A stretch of 35,827 nt of DNA from Rhodospirillales bacterium (GTDB taxonomy: Bacteria > Pseudomonadota > Alphaproteobacteria > UBA828): contig JAPPNV010000443.1 in the NCBI GenBank assembly GCA_028818565.1, forward strand, positions 1-35,827, written 5' to 3'. Shown here piece by piece: positions 16,879 through 24,240 of this stretch. The position numbers and the translations under genes are program-made. Under the pieces are notes generated by a model. It saw nothing but the letters and a program-made list of their open reading frames with translations, did not search any database and was not told where the DNA came from. Every line of letters starts with the position of its first letter. Positions within the stretch are counted from its first letter, which is position 1.

Positions 16879-17166
16879 ATGGACGTGCGTATCTACAGGC
16901 CGGCGAAGACGGCGACCCAGTCGGGCCGGGCGAAGACCAGCCGCTGGGTGCTTGAGCACGCGCCGCGCGGCCAGCGCGCGGTGGACAGCCTCATGGGCTG
17001 GACCGGCTCGGACGACACCACCCAGCAGATCACGCTGAGCTTCGCAACCAAGCAGCAGGCGATCGCCTACGCCAAGCGCAAGGGCCTCGCCTACGTCGTG
17101 GACGAGCCGCAGTCGCGCCCCGTCCGGCCCAAGTCCTACGCCGACAACTTCATCCGCAAGACTTGA
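16879..17166 (+). CDS. NDUFS4-like complex I accessory subunit
   Basis: A small protein of 95 residues with the full ETC complex I subunit conserved region (NDUFS4, 18-kDa subunit family). It starts RIYRPAKTATQSGRAKT, has LMGWTGSDDTTQQITLSF in the middle, and ends with RPKSYADNFIRKT, the typical family ending. In alphaproteobacteria and mitochondria this subunit sits at the matrix/cytoplasmic arm of NADH:quinone oxidoreductase and stabilises it. The ATG at 16879 is chosen because the homology starts two residues later and a GAGG lies upstream. It stands alone, converging on the SMP-30 gene with a 12-base gap, and is apparently intact although a dead transposon ends about 210 bases upstream. 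Confidence 0.93.
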   Translation: MDVRIYRPAKTATQSGRAKTSRWVLEHAPRGQRAVDSLMGWTGSDDTTQQITLSFATKQQAIAYAKRKGLAYVVDEPQSRPVRPKSYADNFIRKT

Positions 17167-17178
17167 GCCCAGCGCCGC

Positions 17179-18096
17179 TCACCCCGCGAAGCGGGGCTCC
17201 GGGATACCCCTGATGCCGAGGCCGGTGACCGCGAACAGGCCGCCGGCGAGGAACTGCGGCTTGGCTTCCACCTGGAACATGTCGTGCACCGCAGGATGCT
17301 GCACGCGCGCCATGGAGGTGACGTAGAGCACGTCGAGGTCGTCGCCGCCGAACATCACGCTGGTGACGTTCTTCACCGGCATCCCGATGCGGCGCTCCAC
17401 CGAGCCGTCCGGCGCGTAGCGCACCAGCTCGCCGCCGATCACCTGCGCGTTCCAGAGGCAGCCTTCCTCGTCCACCGTCGAGCCGTCGGCGACGCCGGCA
17501 TCGTCCCTGGTCGAGGCGAACACCCGCTTGTTGGAGAGCGTGCCGGTCTCGATGTCGTAGTCGTAGGCCCAGAACTCCTCCTGGAAGCTGTCGGCGAGGT
17601 AGAAGGTCTTGTCGTCCGGGCTCCAGCACGGGCCGTTGGTGCAGATGATGCCGCCGTCCACCTTGGTGACGCTGAGGTCGGGGTCGAGCCGCCACAGGCC
17701 GCAGATGGTGAGCTCCTCCTTGTCGTCCATGCCGCCTGCGAAGAAGCGCCCGCGCCGGTCGCACTTGCCGTCGTTGAGCCGGGTGCGCGGCTGCTCGGCG
17801 TCGACCTTGGTGATCAGCTCCATCTCCGCCTTGTCGTAGTCGAAGAAGTAGAAGCCGTCGTCCAGCGCCATCACCGCGCCGCCGCCCTGGCGCAGCGCCA
17901 TCGCGCCGACATCGTGCTCGCCGAGGGTCCAGTTCTCGACCTTGCCGGTGCGCGGGTCCATGCGCCAAAGCTCGGGCTTGCCGACCCGGCGGCCGGTGCC
18001 GTCCACCCAGTAGAGCCGGCCTTCGTCCACGTCCCACACCGGGCCTTCGCCCAGGTGGTTCCCGCAGTCGAGGATGCACTCGATCTTGATGCTCAT
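17179..18096 (-). CDS. SMP-30/gluconolactonase-family protein
   Basis: A predicted six-bladed beta-propeller of 305 residues, of the SMP-30/gluconolactonase/LRE family, which uses a bound divalent metal to hydrolyse sugar lactones. The metal ligands typical of the family can be picked out: Glu in LGEGPVWD, Asn in RLNDGKCDRRGRFF, Asn in TNGPCWSPD and Asp in VADGSTVDEEG. I start at the ATG at 18096 (MSIKIECILDCG), which has AGAGG at correct spacing; the track's extra 27 residues upstream are arginine-rich shadow. No signal peptide, so probably cytosolic. It is divergent from the RraA-family gene across a 110-base gap, which suggests shared control. A sugar-acid lactone is a reasonable substrate class. 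Confidence 0.92.
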   Translation of the reverse strand: MSIKIECILDCGNHLGEGPVWDVDEGRLYWVDGTGRRVGKPELWRMDPRTGKVENWTLGEHDVGAMALRQGGGAVMALDDGFYFFDYDKAEMELITKVDAEQPRTRLNDGKCDRRGRFFAGGMDDKEELTICGLWRLDPDLSVTKVDGGIICTNGPCWSPDDKTFYLADSFQEEFWAYDYDIETGTLSNKRVFASTRDDAGVADGSTVDEEGCLWNAQVIGGELVRYAPDGSVERRIGMPVKNVTSVMFGGDDLDVLYVTSMARVQHPAVHDMFQVEAKPQFLAGGLFAVTGLGIRGIPEPRFAG

Positions 18097-18206
18097 GCGC
18101 GTCACCTCTTGGTTTGCCCGATGGTGGCGGCGGGCGGCGCGGCGCGCAAGGCCGCGCACGTTGTCACCGCGCCGCACGGCCGCTAAGAGGGGGTGGGGAG
18201 GATCGC

Positions 18207-18893
18207 ATGACCGGTCACGACATCGATCTCGCGGCGCTCGGCCGCTACGACACGCCCACCATCTGCAACGCGCTCTTAGGTATCGCGCCGGAGGCGGCGG
18301 GGCGCTCGACCAAGGCGACGCTCCATTGCGCGCGCCCCGATCTGCCGCCCATGGTGGGCTTCGCGCGCACCACGCTCTACCGCACGCTGGAGCCCGGCGG
18401 CCTCGACGCCGAGGCCGAGAAGGCGCAGGACCTCGCCTGGTTCGACTATGTCGCAGCCGGGCCTGAGCCCCGCGTCGTCGTGGTGCAGGACGGCGACACG
18501 CCCCACGCCGCCACCAACGCGCTCTTCGGCGAGGTGATGAGCTTCATGCACAGCGCGCTCGGCTGCATCGGCCTCGTCACCAACGGCGCCGTGCGCGACG
18601 TGGCCGGCATGGCCGAGGGCTTCCAGGTTCTGCACGGCGGCATCCGGCCCAACCGCGCCGACTATCACCGGGTCGATTTCGACTGCGAGGTCAACGTCGC
18701 CGGGCTCTATGCCCGCACCGACACGCTCATCCATGCCGACGTCAACGGCGCCGTCGTCGTCCCGCCCGCGCTTGTGCCGCAGATTCTGGAGGCGGCCGCC
18801 GCGATCACCGAGAAGGAGCAGGCGATCATCGACTTTTGCCGCGACCCCGATGTCACGGCGGACAGCTTCAAGCGCTTCTGGCGCGAGGGCTGA
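18207..18893 (+). CDS. RraA-family protein (HMG/CHA aldolase-like)
   Basis: A protein of 228 residues in the RraA/demethylmenaquinone methyltransferase-like fold, whose enzymatic members are class II pyruvate aldolases (4-hydroxy-4-methyl-2-oxoglutarate aldolase) or oxaloacetate decarboxylases. The active-site strand reads IGLVTNGAVRD (residues 121-131), with the conserved Arg and Asp but Asn where many members have Asp (DGAVRD). Upstream residues VVVVQDGDTPHAAT correspond to the usual GD..A segment. The ATG at 18207 has GGGGAGG upstream. It forms a two-gene operon with the amidotransferase (6-base gap). An aldolase or decarboxylase acting on a 2-oxo acid is more likely here than the RNase E inhibitor role, given the catabolic neighbours. 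Confidence 0.88.
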   Translation: MTGHDIDLAALGRYDTPTICNALLGIAPEAAGRSTKATLHCARPDLPPMVGFARTTLYRTLEPGGLDAEAEKAQDLAWFDYVAAGPEPRVVVVQDGDTPHAATNALFGEVMSFMHSALGCIGLVTNGAVRDVAGMAEGFQVLHGGIRPNRADYHRVDFDCEVNVAGLYARTDTLIHADVNGAVVVPPALVPQILEAAAAITEKEQAIIDFCRDPDVTADSFKRFWREG

Positions 18894-18899
18894 GCGCCG

Positions 18900-19640
18900 G
18901 TGAGAATCCTTCTCCTGCAGAACCACGACAGCTCCGGCCCCGGCTACCTGGAGGAGCCGGCGGCACGGCGCGGCGCCCGCTTCGAGGCCTGCATGCCGCA
19001 CCTCAATGCCGACGACCGGCTGCCCGAGGACGACTCAGGTTACGACGGCTTCCTCCTCATGGGGGGCGCCATGCACGCGGGCCACGTGGAGGAGCATCCC
19101 TGGCTCGAGGATGCGGCGGCGCTGGTGCGGCGCTTCACGGAGGCGGAAAAGCCGGTGCTCGGCGTCTGTCTCGGCTCGCAGATCGTCGCGCGCGCCTTCG
19201 GGGCGCGGTGCTACGACATGGCCGTGCCCGAGGTGGGCTTCGTGCCGATTCGGCTGACCCAGGCGGCGGCCGACGACCCGCTGCTCTGCCAGTCCTTCGA
19301 CAACCCCGTCCACCTCGCCGAGTTCCACAGCCAGACCTTCGACCTGCCCGAGGGCGCGACCCGGCTCATGGTCGGCGACGCGGTGCCCAACCAGGCCTTC
19401 CGGATCGGGAGCGCGACCTATTCGTTCCAGCCCCATTTCGAAGTGACGCCGGAGATGATGACGTATTGGGTCTCGATCTCCGACGAGGTCGTGCCCAAGT
19501 ACGCGCCGACACTCCCCGAGGCGCTGCCGCATCAGCTGCAGCTCCACCACTACGCCGCGCACGATTTCTGCTACCGAGTGGGCGACGCCTGGCTCGACCT
19601 CGTCGCCGCACGGGCGCGGCGAAACGGGGAGGGCGATTGA
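18900..19640 (+). CDS. Class I glutamine amidotransferase domain protein
   Basis: A stand-alone class I glutamine amidotransferase-like protein of 246 residues (GMP synthase GATase-like branch). The nucleophile is Cys90 in VLGVCLGSQ; the partner pair is His179 and Glu181 in QPHFEVTPE. The start is GTG at 18900, six bases after the RraA stop. Free-standing members include gamma-glutamyl hydrolases such as PuuD and poorly characterised proteins of amine catabolism. No synthase partner is encoded nearby, so hydrolysis of a gamma-glutamyl or amide bond is the simpler guess. It converges with the UbiD-like gene, with 66 bases between and no obvious terminator. Confidence 0.9.
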   Translation: MRILLLQNHDSSGPGYLEEPAARRGARFEACMPHLNADDRLPEDDSGYDGFLLMGGAMHAGHVEEHPWLEDAAALVRRFTEAEKPVLGVCLGSQIVARAFGARCYDMAVPEVGFVPIRLTQAAADDPLLCQSFDNPVHLAEFHSQTFDLPEGATRLMVGDAVPNQAFRIGSATYSFQPHFEVTPEMMTYWVSISDEVVPKYAPTLPEALPHQLQLHHYAAHDFCYRVGDAWLDLVAARARRNGEGD

Positions 19641-19706
19641 CGCTTGCGTGACTCTGCGGGGTCGGAGTTTGGCGGTTAGCAACACATGATCGCGCCGCGT
19701 TGAGAT

Positions 19707-21101
19707 TCAGCTGTCCGTCGACGATTCCGCGCGCCTGCCCTGACGCCGACGGGCAATCCTTTCACGAACCTTCGCCAGCACCGCGTCGGGCGGGCGGGCC
19801 GGCGTCCAGTCGGGGCGATCGGCGGCGGAGGTGGTGGCGTCGATCCCGAGCTTGCCGACGACGCCGTCCTTCTCAAGCGGCTCGGCCCGGTCCGCCTGAA
19901 CGCCCGGAACGACGATCAGGTCGCGTTCGGGCCTCATGCGGGTCGCCACCGCATGCTCCACGGCAACCGGGTCCCACGGGTCGACGTCGCCTTCAACCAC
20001 CGTGACCTGCTTCACGAGGCTGACCGCGGCCCAGACGGCGAACATCGCCCTGCGCGCCGCTCCCTCGCGGGCACCGTCGAGGCTCACGACGGCATGCAGC
20101 CGTCCCGCGCCGCCCGCCGTCACCGCCACCTCGCGCACCGATGGCAGAGCCCGCTGTAGCGATCGCTTGAGCCCCGCCGCAATCGCCTCCGCACCGAGCA
20201 GAATGTGTTCGCCCGCATAGCCCGGAAGCACGCACTGGAAAACGGCGTCCTCGCGCCGGGTCATGTGGGAGAAGGTCACGACATAACCGTCGCCGTAACG
20301 CTCGTACATGCCATGAAACTCGCTGACCGGACCTTCCTCCACGGTCTCGCCGGGATCGAGCACGCCTTCCAGAACGATCTCGCAGTGCGCCGGCACGGCG
20401 AGATCAACGCTCTTTCCCGTCACCACCTCGAGCGGCTCGCCGCAAAGCGCGCCGGCGACCTCGCGCTCATCGTCCCCGAGGCCCAGGTAGAAGCAGGCCG
20501 CCAGCATGACCGCCGGATGATTGCCCAGCGTCACGGCGATCTCCAGCCGCTCGCCGCGCCCCTGCGCAGCGCGCGCCAGAACGGCGAGATGATGGTTCGG
20601 TGCAATGCCGATGAACGCGCGGTTCCCGCCAAGGGGCTTCAGCCGTGCGATCGAGAGATTGCCGCGGCCCGTGACGGTGTCCTTCGCAACGATCGCACCT
20701 GCCGTGATGTAGGGCCCGGTCTCGTGCTCGAAGAACGTGGGGACCGGCAGGGCAGCCAGGTCCGGGTCCGGCACGACAACCTCCTGGCACGGTGCATCGC
20801 CGGCAACGACCCGTGGTGCGAGCGGGCTCTGCACGGAATCGACGAGCCGAGCCTGCAACCGATCGGTTTCGACGCTCAGCGCCCGCGCCGCCTGCGCCCG
20901 TGTCGTCAGGTGATTGCCGGTCACGGCCATGGCGTGCCCGGCGACGTTTTCGAACACCACCGGGCCCCGCCCATCGAGAAGCGACAGCCAGGCGGCGATC
21001 TCGTGGACCGGATCGACCCTCTCCGCGATCCGGGTCAACCCGCCGGCCTCCTCGGCCATGGCAAGATATGCGCGCATGGATTGCGGGTGGTGCGTCGTCA
21101 T
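19707..21101 (-). CDS. UbiD-family decarboxylase
   Basis: A UbiD-type (de)carboxylase of 464 residues. The family uses prenylated FMN to decarboxylate alpha,beta-unsaturated or aromatic acids. The cofactor and active-site residues appear intact: Asn148 and Arg153 in GNLSIARL, the IGIAPNHH segment, and Glu256 and Glu261 in EEGPVSEFHGMY. The ORF track runs back to 21599 inside the lyase gene; the true start is the ATG at 21101, which overlaps the lyase stop codon as ATGA and begins a family-like N-terminus (MRAYLAMAEEAGGL). No UbiX flavin prenyltransferase is in the window, so the cofactor must be supplied from elsewhere. Tight coupling to a lyase-fold protein suggests consecutive steps on one substrate. 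Confidence 0.92.
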   Translation of the reverse strand: MTTHHPQSMRAYLAMAEEAGGLTRIAERVDPVHEIAAWLSLLDGRGPVVFENVAGHAMAVTGNHLTTRAQAARALSVETDRLQARLVDSVQSPLAPRVVAGDAPCQEVVVPDPDLAALPVPTFFEHETGPYITAGAIVAKDTVTGRGNLSIARLKPLGGNRAFIGIAPNHHLAVLARAAQGRGERLEIAVTLGNHPAVMLAACFYLGLGDDEREVAGALCGEPLEVVTGKSVDLAVPAHCEIVLEGVLDPGETVEEGPVSEFHGMYERYGDGYVVTFSHMTRREDAVFQCVLPGYAGEHILLGAEAIAAGLKRSLQRALPSVREVAVTAGGAGRLHAVVSLDGAREGAARRAMFAVWAAVSLVKQVTVVEGDVDPWDPVAVEHAVATRMRPERDLIVVPGVQADRAEPLEKDGVVGKLGIDATTSAADRPDWTPARPPDAVLAKVRERIARRRQGRRAESSTDS

Positions 21102-22582
21102 GCGGCGGCACTCCGTCCGACGCGGTCGTCGGCGAAGATGCGCGCCGTCAGATCGCCCGCGAGGCGCTGCATCTCGGGGCCCAGAACCCGGTCGCTCTCC
21201 ACCGGCGGCACGCGGCTGCGCACCAGGGACACGAGCTCGCCGAGCCGGTTCGGCACCCGTTCGCGGTTCAGGATGTGGAGCGCCTGCGAGGCTGCGACGG
21301 CCAGAACGGCAAGCGCCGAATCGAGCGATTGACCTGCCGCCATGCACTTGGGCCAGGCGAGAAACGCGGGCGCGCCCACATCGTCCTGCCCGAAGACGCT
21401 CGCGTCCGCGGCCGGAATGAAGGTCCGCGTCGCGGCCGTACGCGCCTCTTCTAGGAAGCCCGCGATCGCCATCGGCAGGTAGCCGACGGCGCCGTGACCG
21501 TCGGTCTCGCCTGCCCCGCGTCCCGCCAGCAGGAAGTCGGGATGACCGGACACGCGCCCGTTCATCAGTCCGACGCAGAGACGCAGGCATACCAGGCACA
21601 GGTCCGCCCAGGCGCCGGCAATGCCGTCGATGGCCGGCGCGGCCACCGAATTGTGAAAACCGCCGGTGCTCAGGCAGCGTCCGTGCGCGTGGGTCTCGTC
21701 GGGCGCGAGATAGACCGGATTGTGGGTCACGGCCGAGAGGCTCTGCGCCGCGCGCTCCCGTGCGAAACCGATTGCTGCATGGGCCTGCGCCAGCACGTGG
21801 GGCACGATCCGGTAGCTCACCGGCGCCTGATGGGGTCGCGGTTCGCCGCAGTCGGTTACGTCGTCGAGCAAGGCAACCAATCGCCCGAAGGCCCGCCGGT
21901 TGTGCTCGCCGCCCAGCAGCTCGCCCAGAGCCGTGCCATAGTGCTCGGATGGGGTGTTGAACGCCACGATCGCCAGCGCCAGCACCTCCTCGGCCACCGC
22001 GATCCGCCGCTCGGCGGTCAGCACCGCATCGGCCAGGACTGCGGCTGCGGCGGGGGATCCATTGATCAGCGCGCCGCGCTCTCCGGCCTGCAACTCGAAC
22101 CGCCCGGACAACTCGGCGAACAGCGTGTAGAGGACCAGGATTTCGCCCGGCCCGCCCTGACCCTGTCTCGGCACGCAGGGAATGGGGCCGCGGTTCAACA
22201 TCTCCACAAGCTCTTCGACCAGCCGTGGCGTCGCCATCCCATGACCGCCCAGCAGGTTGGCGAGCCGCGCAAGGACCATCGCGCGCGTGACGCGATGCGG
22301 GTAGGGCTCGCCGAACGCCACGGCCGCCGCCTGCGGCTTGAGGCGGGCGAGGCGCTGCCGATCCTCCTCGTCGAGTGTTCGCCCGATCATCTCGCCATGA
22401 CCCCGGTTCACGCCATACACCGACGCGTTCGGGTCTTCGTCGAGGTAGCGCAAGAAGGCGGCACGAGACGCCGCAATCGTGCTCAGAGCCGCGGCATCAA
22501 CGGCCACCGGCTCACCCTTCCAGGCAACGGCCAGCACCGCCTCGGGCGTGATGTCGAACCGCGAGGCCAGGACCACCGTCAT
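21098..22582 (-). CDS. HAL/PAL-like lyase lacking the MIO motif
   Basis: A protein of 494 residues in the aromatic amino acid ammonia-lyase superfamily. The overall pattern fits: VYGVNRGHGE (cf. YGxNTGFG), ALINGSPAAAA (cf. ALxNGTQ), SYRIVPHVLAQ (cf. YSLRxxPQV), HNPVYLAP (cf. DNPLVF) and STGGFHNS (cf. SGGNFH). The segment that should hold Ala-Ser-Gly for the self-made MIO electrophile (GSVGASGDLAP in HutH) instead reads GQGGPGEILVL at about residues 141-151. No Ala-Ser-Gly triad occurs there. NTGFG has become NRGHG and the late QED motif is QDD. It therefore should not work by the normal mechanism. The start at ATG 22582 overlaps the stop of a 56-codon ORF (ATGA), and its stop overlaps the UbiD start. 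Confidence 0.82.
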   Translation of the reverse strand: MTVVLASRFDITPEAVLAVAWKGEPVAVDAAALSTIAASRAAFLRYLDEDPNASVYGVNRGHGEMIGRTLDEEDRQRLARLKPQAAAVAFGEPYPHRVTRAMVLARLANLLGGHGMATPRLVEELVEMLNRGPIPCVPRQGQGGPGEILVLYTLFAELSGRFELQAGERGALINGSPAAAAVLADAVLTAERRIAVAEEVLALAIVAFNTPSEHYGTALGELLGGEHNRRAFGRLVALLDDVTDCGEPRPHQAPVSYRIVPHVLAQAHAAIGFARERAAQSLSAVTHNPVYLAPDETHAHGRCLSTGGFHNSVAAPAIDGIAGAWADLCLVCLRLCVGLMNGRVSGHPDFLLAGRGAGETDGHGAVGYLPMAIAGFLEEARTAATRTFIPAADASVFGQDDVGAPAFLAWPKCMAAGQSLDSALAVLAVAASQALHILNRERVPNRLGELVSLVRSRVPPVESDRVLGPEMQRLAGDLTARIFADDRVGRSAAA

Positions 22583-22749
22583 GGCGCGCGCCGCGCGCTC
22601 CGCGCGGATGTGTCTCGGGACGGCCCGGCGTCCGGCGCACCCGGCACCCGCCACGCCGCAACATATCCCCGAAGCGCGGACGGGGATGGGCTGAAGTCCG
22701 GGATCGGGCGAGAGCCACCGGCGACTTCGAAGGCATCGCCGTCGTGCAT
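22579..22749 (-). CDS. Small hypothetical ORF coupled to the lyase gene
   Basis: A 56-residue ORF (MHDGDAFEVAGGSRPIPDFSP...) that I do not recognise. Two things make it more than noise: the ATG at 22749 has a strong GAGGTGA ribosome-binding site five bases upstream, and its TGA overlaps the ATG of the lyase gene (ATGA), the same junction used between the lyase and UbiD genes. It has no membrane segment and is rich in Ser, Pro, Ala and Arg, the C-terminal third being arginine-rich. It could be a real small protein, a translated leader that couples expression, or the decayed N-terminus of a former gene. Confidence 0.4.
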   Translation of the reverse strand: MHDGDAFEVAGGSRPIPDFSPSPSALRGYVAAWRVPGAPDAGPSRDTSARSARRAP

Positions 22750-23187
22750 GAGATCACCTCGTGGGGGCTCGGTGAACGATGAACTGCCCGTGCACAAGAG
22801 TCGAGATGGTAGCCGATGGAGCGGCCGGCGCGGTGTCGCAATGGAACCTGACCAGCATGTCCAAGCCACGGCAAACCGATCCGAGCATCGACATGCACGG
22901 TGTCGGATGGTTCCCAATCGGCAGCTCGCCAAAGAACCCTTGGCGCTCCAGCGATTGAAGCGGCTCGTTGGTTGGACGGGGAGTAGTGGCGCGAAGGCAA
23001 TTCGGAGCAAGAGCGAGAGCTGCGGGAGTTTGTTTGCCCAGCCATATCGACCTGGAGGCGTGGATGACCCAGGATCACCCATAGCGGACGATCTGGGTGC
23101 TGCCCTCCATCAAGTCTTGCCGGCAAGCCCCATGTGCCGAACCGGATTGGCGGCACGTGTTTCTCCCTCGCTCGACGACCCCGCCGG
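22750..23187. other. Spacer between cyclodeaminase-like and lyase genes
   Basis: These 438 bases hold no intact gene. The listed ORFs in both strands overlap each other and show no family motif apart from the transposase-like scrap at 23043-23130. Composition is somewhat less GC-rich than the adjoining genes. A promoter for the small ORF, lyase and UbiD genes should lie here; I see no convincing -35/-10 pair. Confidence 0.45.
23043..23130 (+). pseudogene. Possible IS1182/IS5-type transposase N-terminal scrap
   Basis: One plus-strand frame reads HIDLEAWMTQDHP, stop, RTIWVL. This resembles the start of IS1182/IS5-type transposases, where a segment like VDLEAxxPxDHPxRxIW is conserved near the N-terminus. 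The in-frame TAG follows DHP directly. Nothing of the rest of a transposase is seen, and no inverted repeats were found, so this is a weak call based on one short motif. Confidence 0.3.
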
Positions 23188-24132
23188 TCATGCGTCCTCC
23201 CCGAAATTTGCGTGGGCTAGCGTCGCGGCCCCGAGGTCCGCGAGCGCGGACCCGGAGGACTTGAAGAACGTGATTTCCTGTTCACTGCCGCGGCCGGCCG
23301 CGGTTCCCCGGCAGAGGCCCGAAAGGTCGCCGGCGATCGCTTCCTCCGTCAGCGCGCCGGACCGGATCGGCCCGATGATGTCGCCGCTCTCCTTCAAGGC
23401 TCCCTCCGTATCGATGTAGACGCGCGCCCGGCGCACCGCCGCGTCGTCGGCTTCGCGCATGTGGGGCCTGAAGCTGCCGATCAGGTCGAGATGCTGTCCA
23501 GGCCTGAGCCACGCGCCCGCGATCAGCGGATCGATTGCCAGCGTCGCGCAGCTGACGATGTCGGCGTCCGCGACCGCAGCTTCGAGATCCGTCGCGGCTG
23601 CGGCGCGAAATCCTGCGCCATTCAGCCTTCGCGCCAGCCTTTCGGCATTCTCCACATTGATGTTCCAGACCGTGACGTCCTCGATCGGACGCACGGCCCG
23701 AAACGCATCGGCCAGGTTGCCGGCGACCCGCCCTGCGCCGACCACCAGCAGCCGCCGCGCGTCCGCAGGCGCCAGGTAGCTCGCCGCCAATGCGGCGGTG
23801 GCGGCGGTGCGCCGGTCGGTGAGTTCGCCGCCGTCCAACGCCGCCAGGTGCCGCCCGGTCTTCGCATCGAAGAGAAGATAGGACGAGGACACCGAGGGCA
23901 TTCCGGCGGCCGCGTTGCCCGGATTGACGTTCACGATCTTGACCCCGCCGAGCCCCGCCGGGTTCCACGCGGGCATCAGGAGCAGCGCCGCGTCCGGCTG
24001 CCCGTCGAGCGCGATGGCGTGGTGATGCCGCAACGGCGCGGCGGCGCCAACCCGGAACATCTCCCGCAACGCCTCGATCAGCGCGCCGAACGGCAGCAGG
24101 TGTCGGGTCTCTTCGGCACTGAAGACGCGCAT
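23188..24132 (-). CDS. Ornithine cyclodeaminase/mu-crystallin family protein
   Basis: An NAD(P)-dependent protein of 314 residues. Relatives are ornithine cyclodeaminase, alanine dehydrogenase (AlaDH), ketimine reductases and SbnB-type enzymes. It has the substrate-side Lys65 in GGVKIVNVN, the conserved ELTDRRTAATAALA segment (Arg at 107-108), the Rossmann motif VVGAGRVAGN (about 130-139), and DLIGSF near residue 215. I choose the ATG at 24132 (MRVFSAEE), which has GAGGAA upstream, over the one at 24153, which has none. It precedes the lyase and UbiD genes on the same strand but is separated by 438 bases, so membership of that operon is uncertain. Reductive amination or deamination of a 2-oxo/amino acid is the likely chemistry. 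Confidence 0.88.
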   Translation of the reverse strand: MRVFSAEETRHLLPFGALIEALREMFRVGAAAPLRHHHAIALDGQPDAALLLMPAWNPAGLGGVKIVNVNPGNAAAGMPSVSSSYLLFDAKTGRHLAALDGGELTDRRTAATAALAASYLAPADARRLLVVGAGRVAGNLADAFRAVRPIEDVTVWNINVENAERLARRLNGAGFRAAAATDLEAAVADADIVSCATLAIDPLIAGAWLRPGQHLDLIGSFRPHMREADDAAVRRARVYIDTEGALKESGDIIGPIRSGALTEEAIAGDLSGLCRGTAAGRGSEQEITFFKSSGSALADLGAATLAHANFGEDA

Positions 24133-24240
24133 GGTTCGGTTCCTCGATTGCATTGCGAGGGAGGCCCCTCGGGCCGGAGTCTTCCACGTTACGACGGGCG
24201 TCGCCTGTCTCGACCTCGTCGCCGCCCGCCGCTCCCGAAG

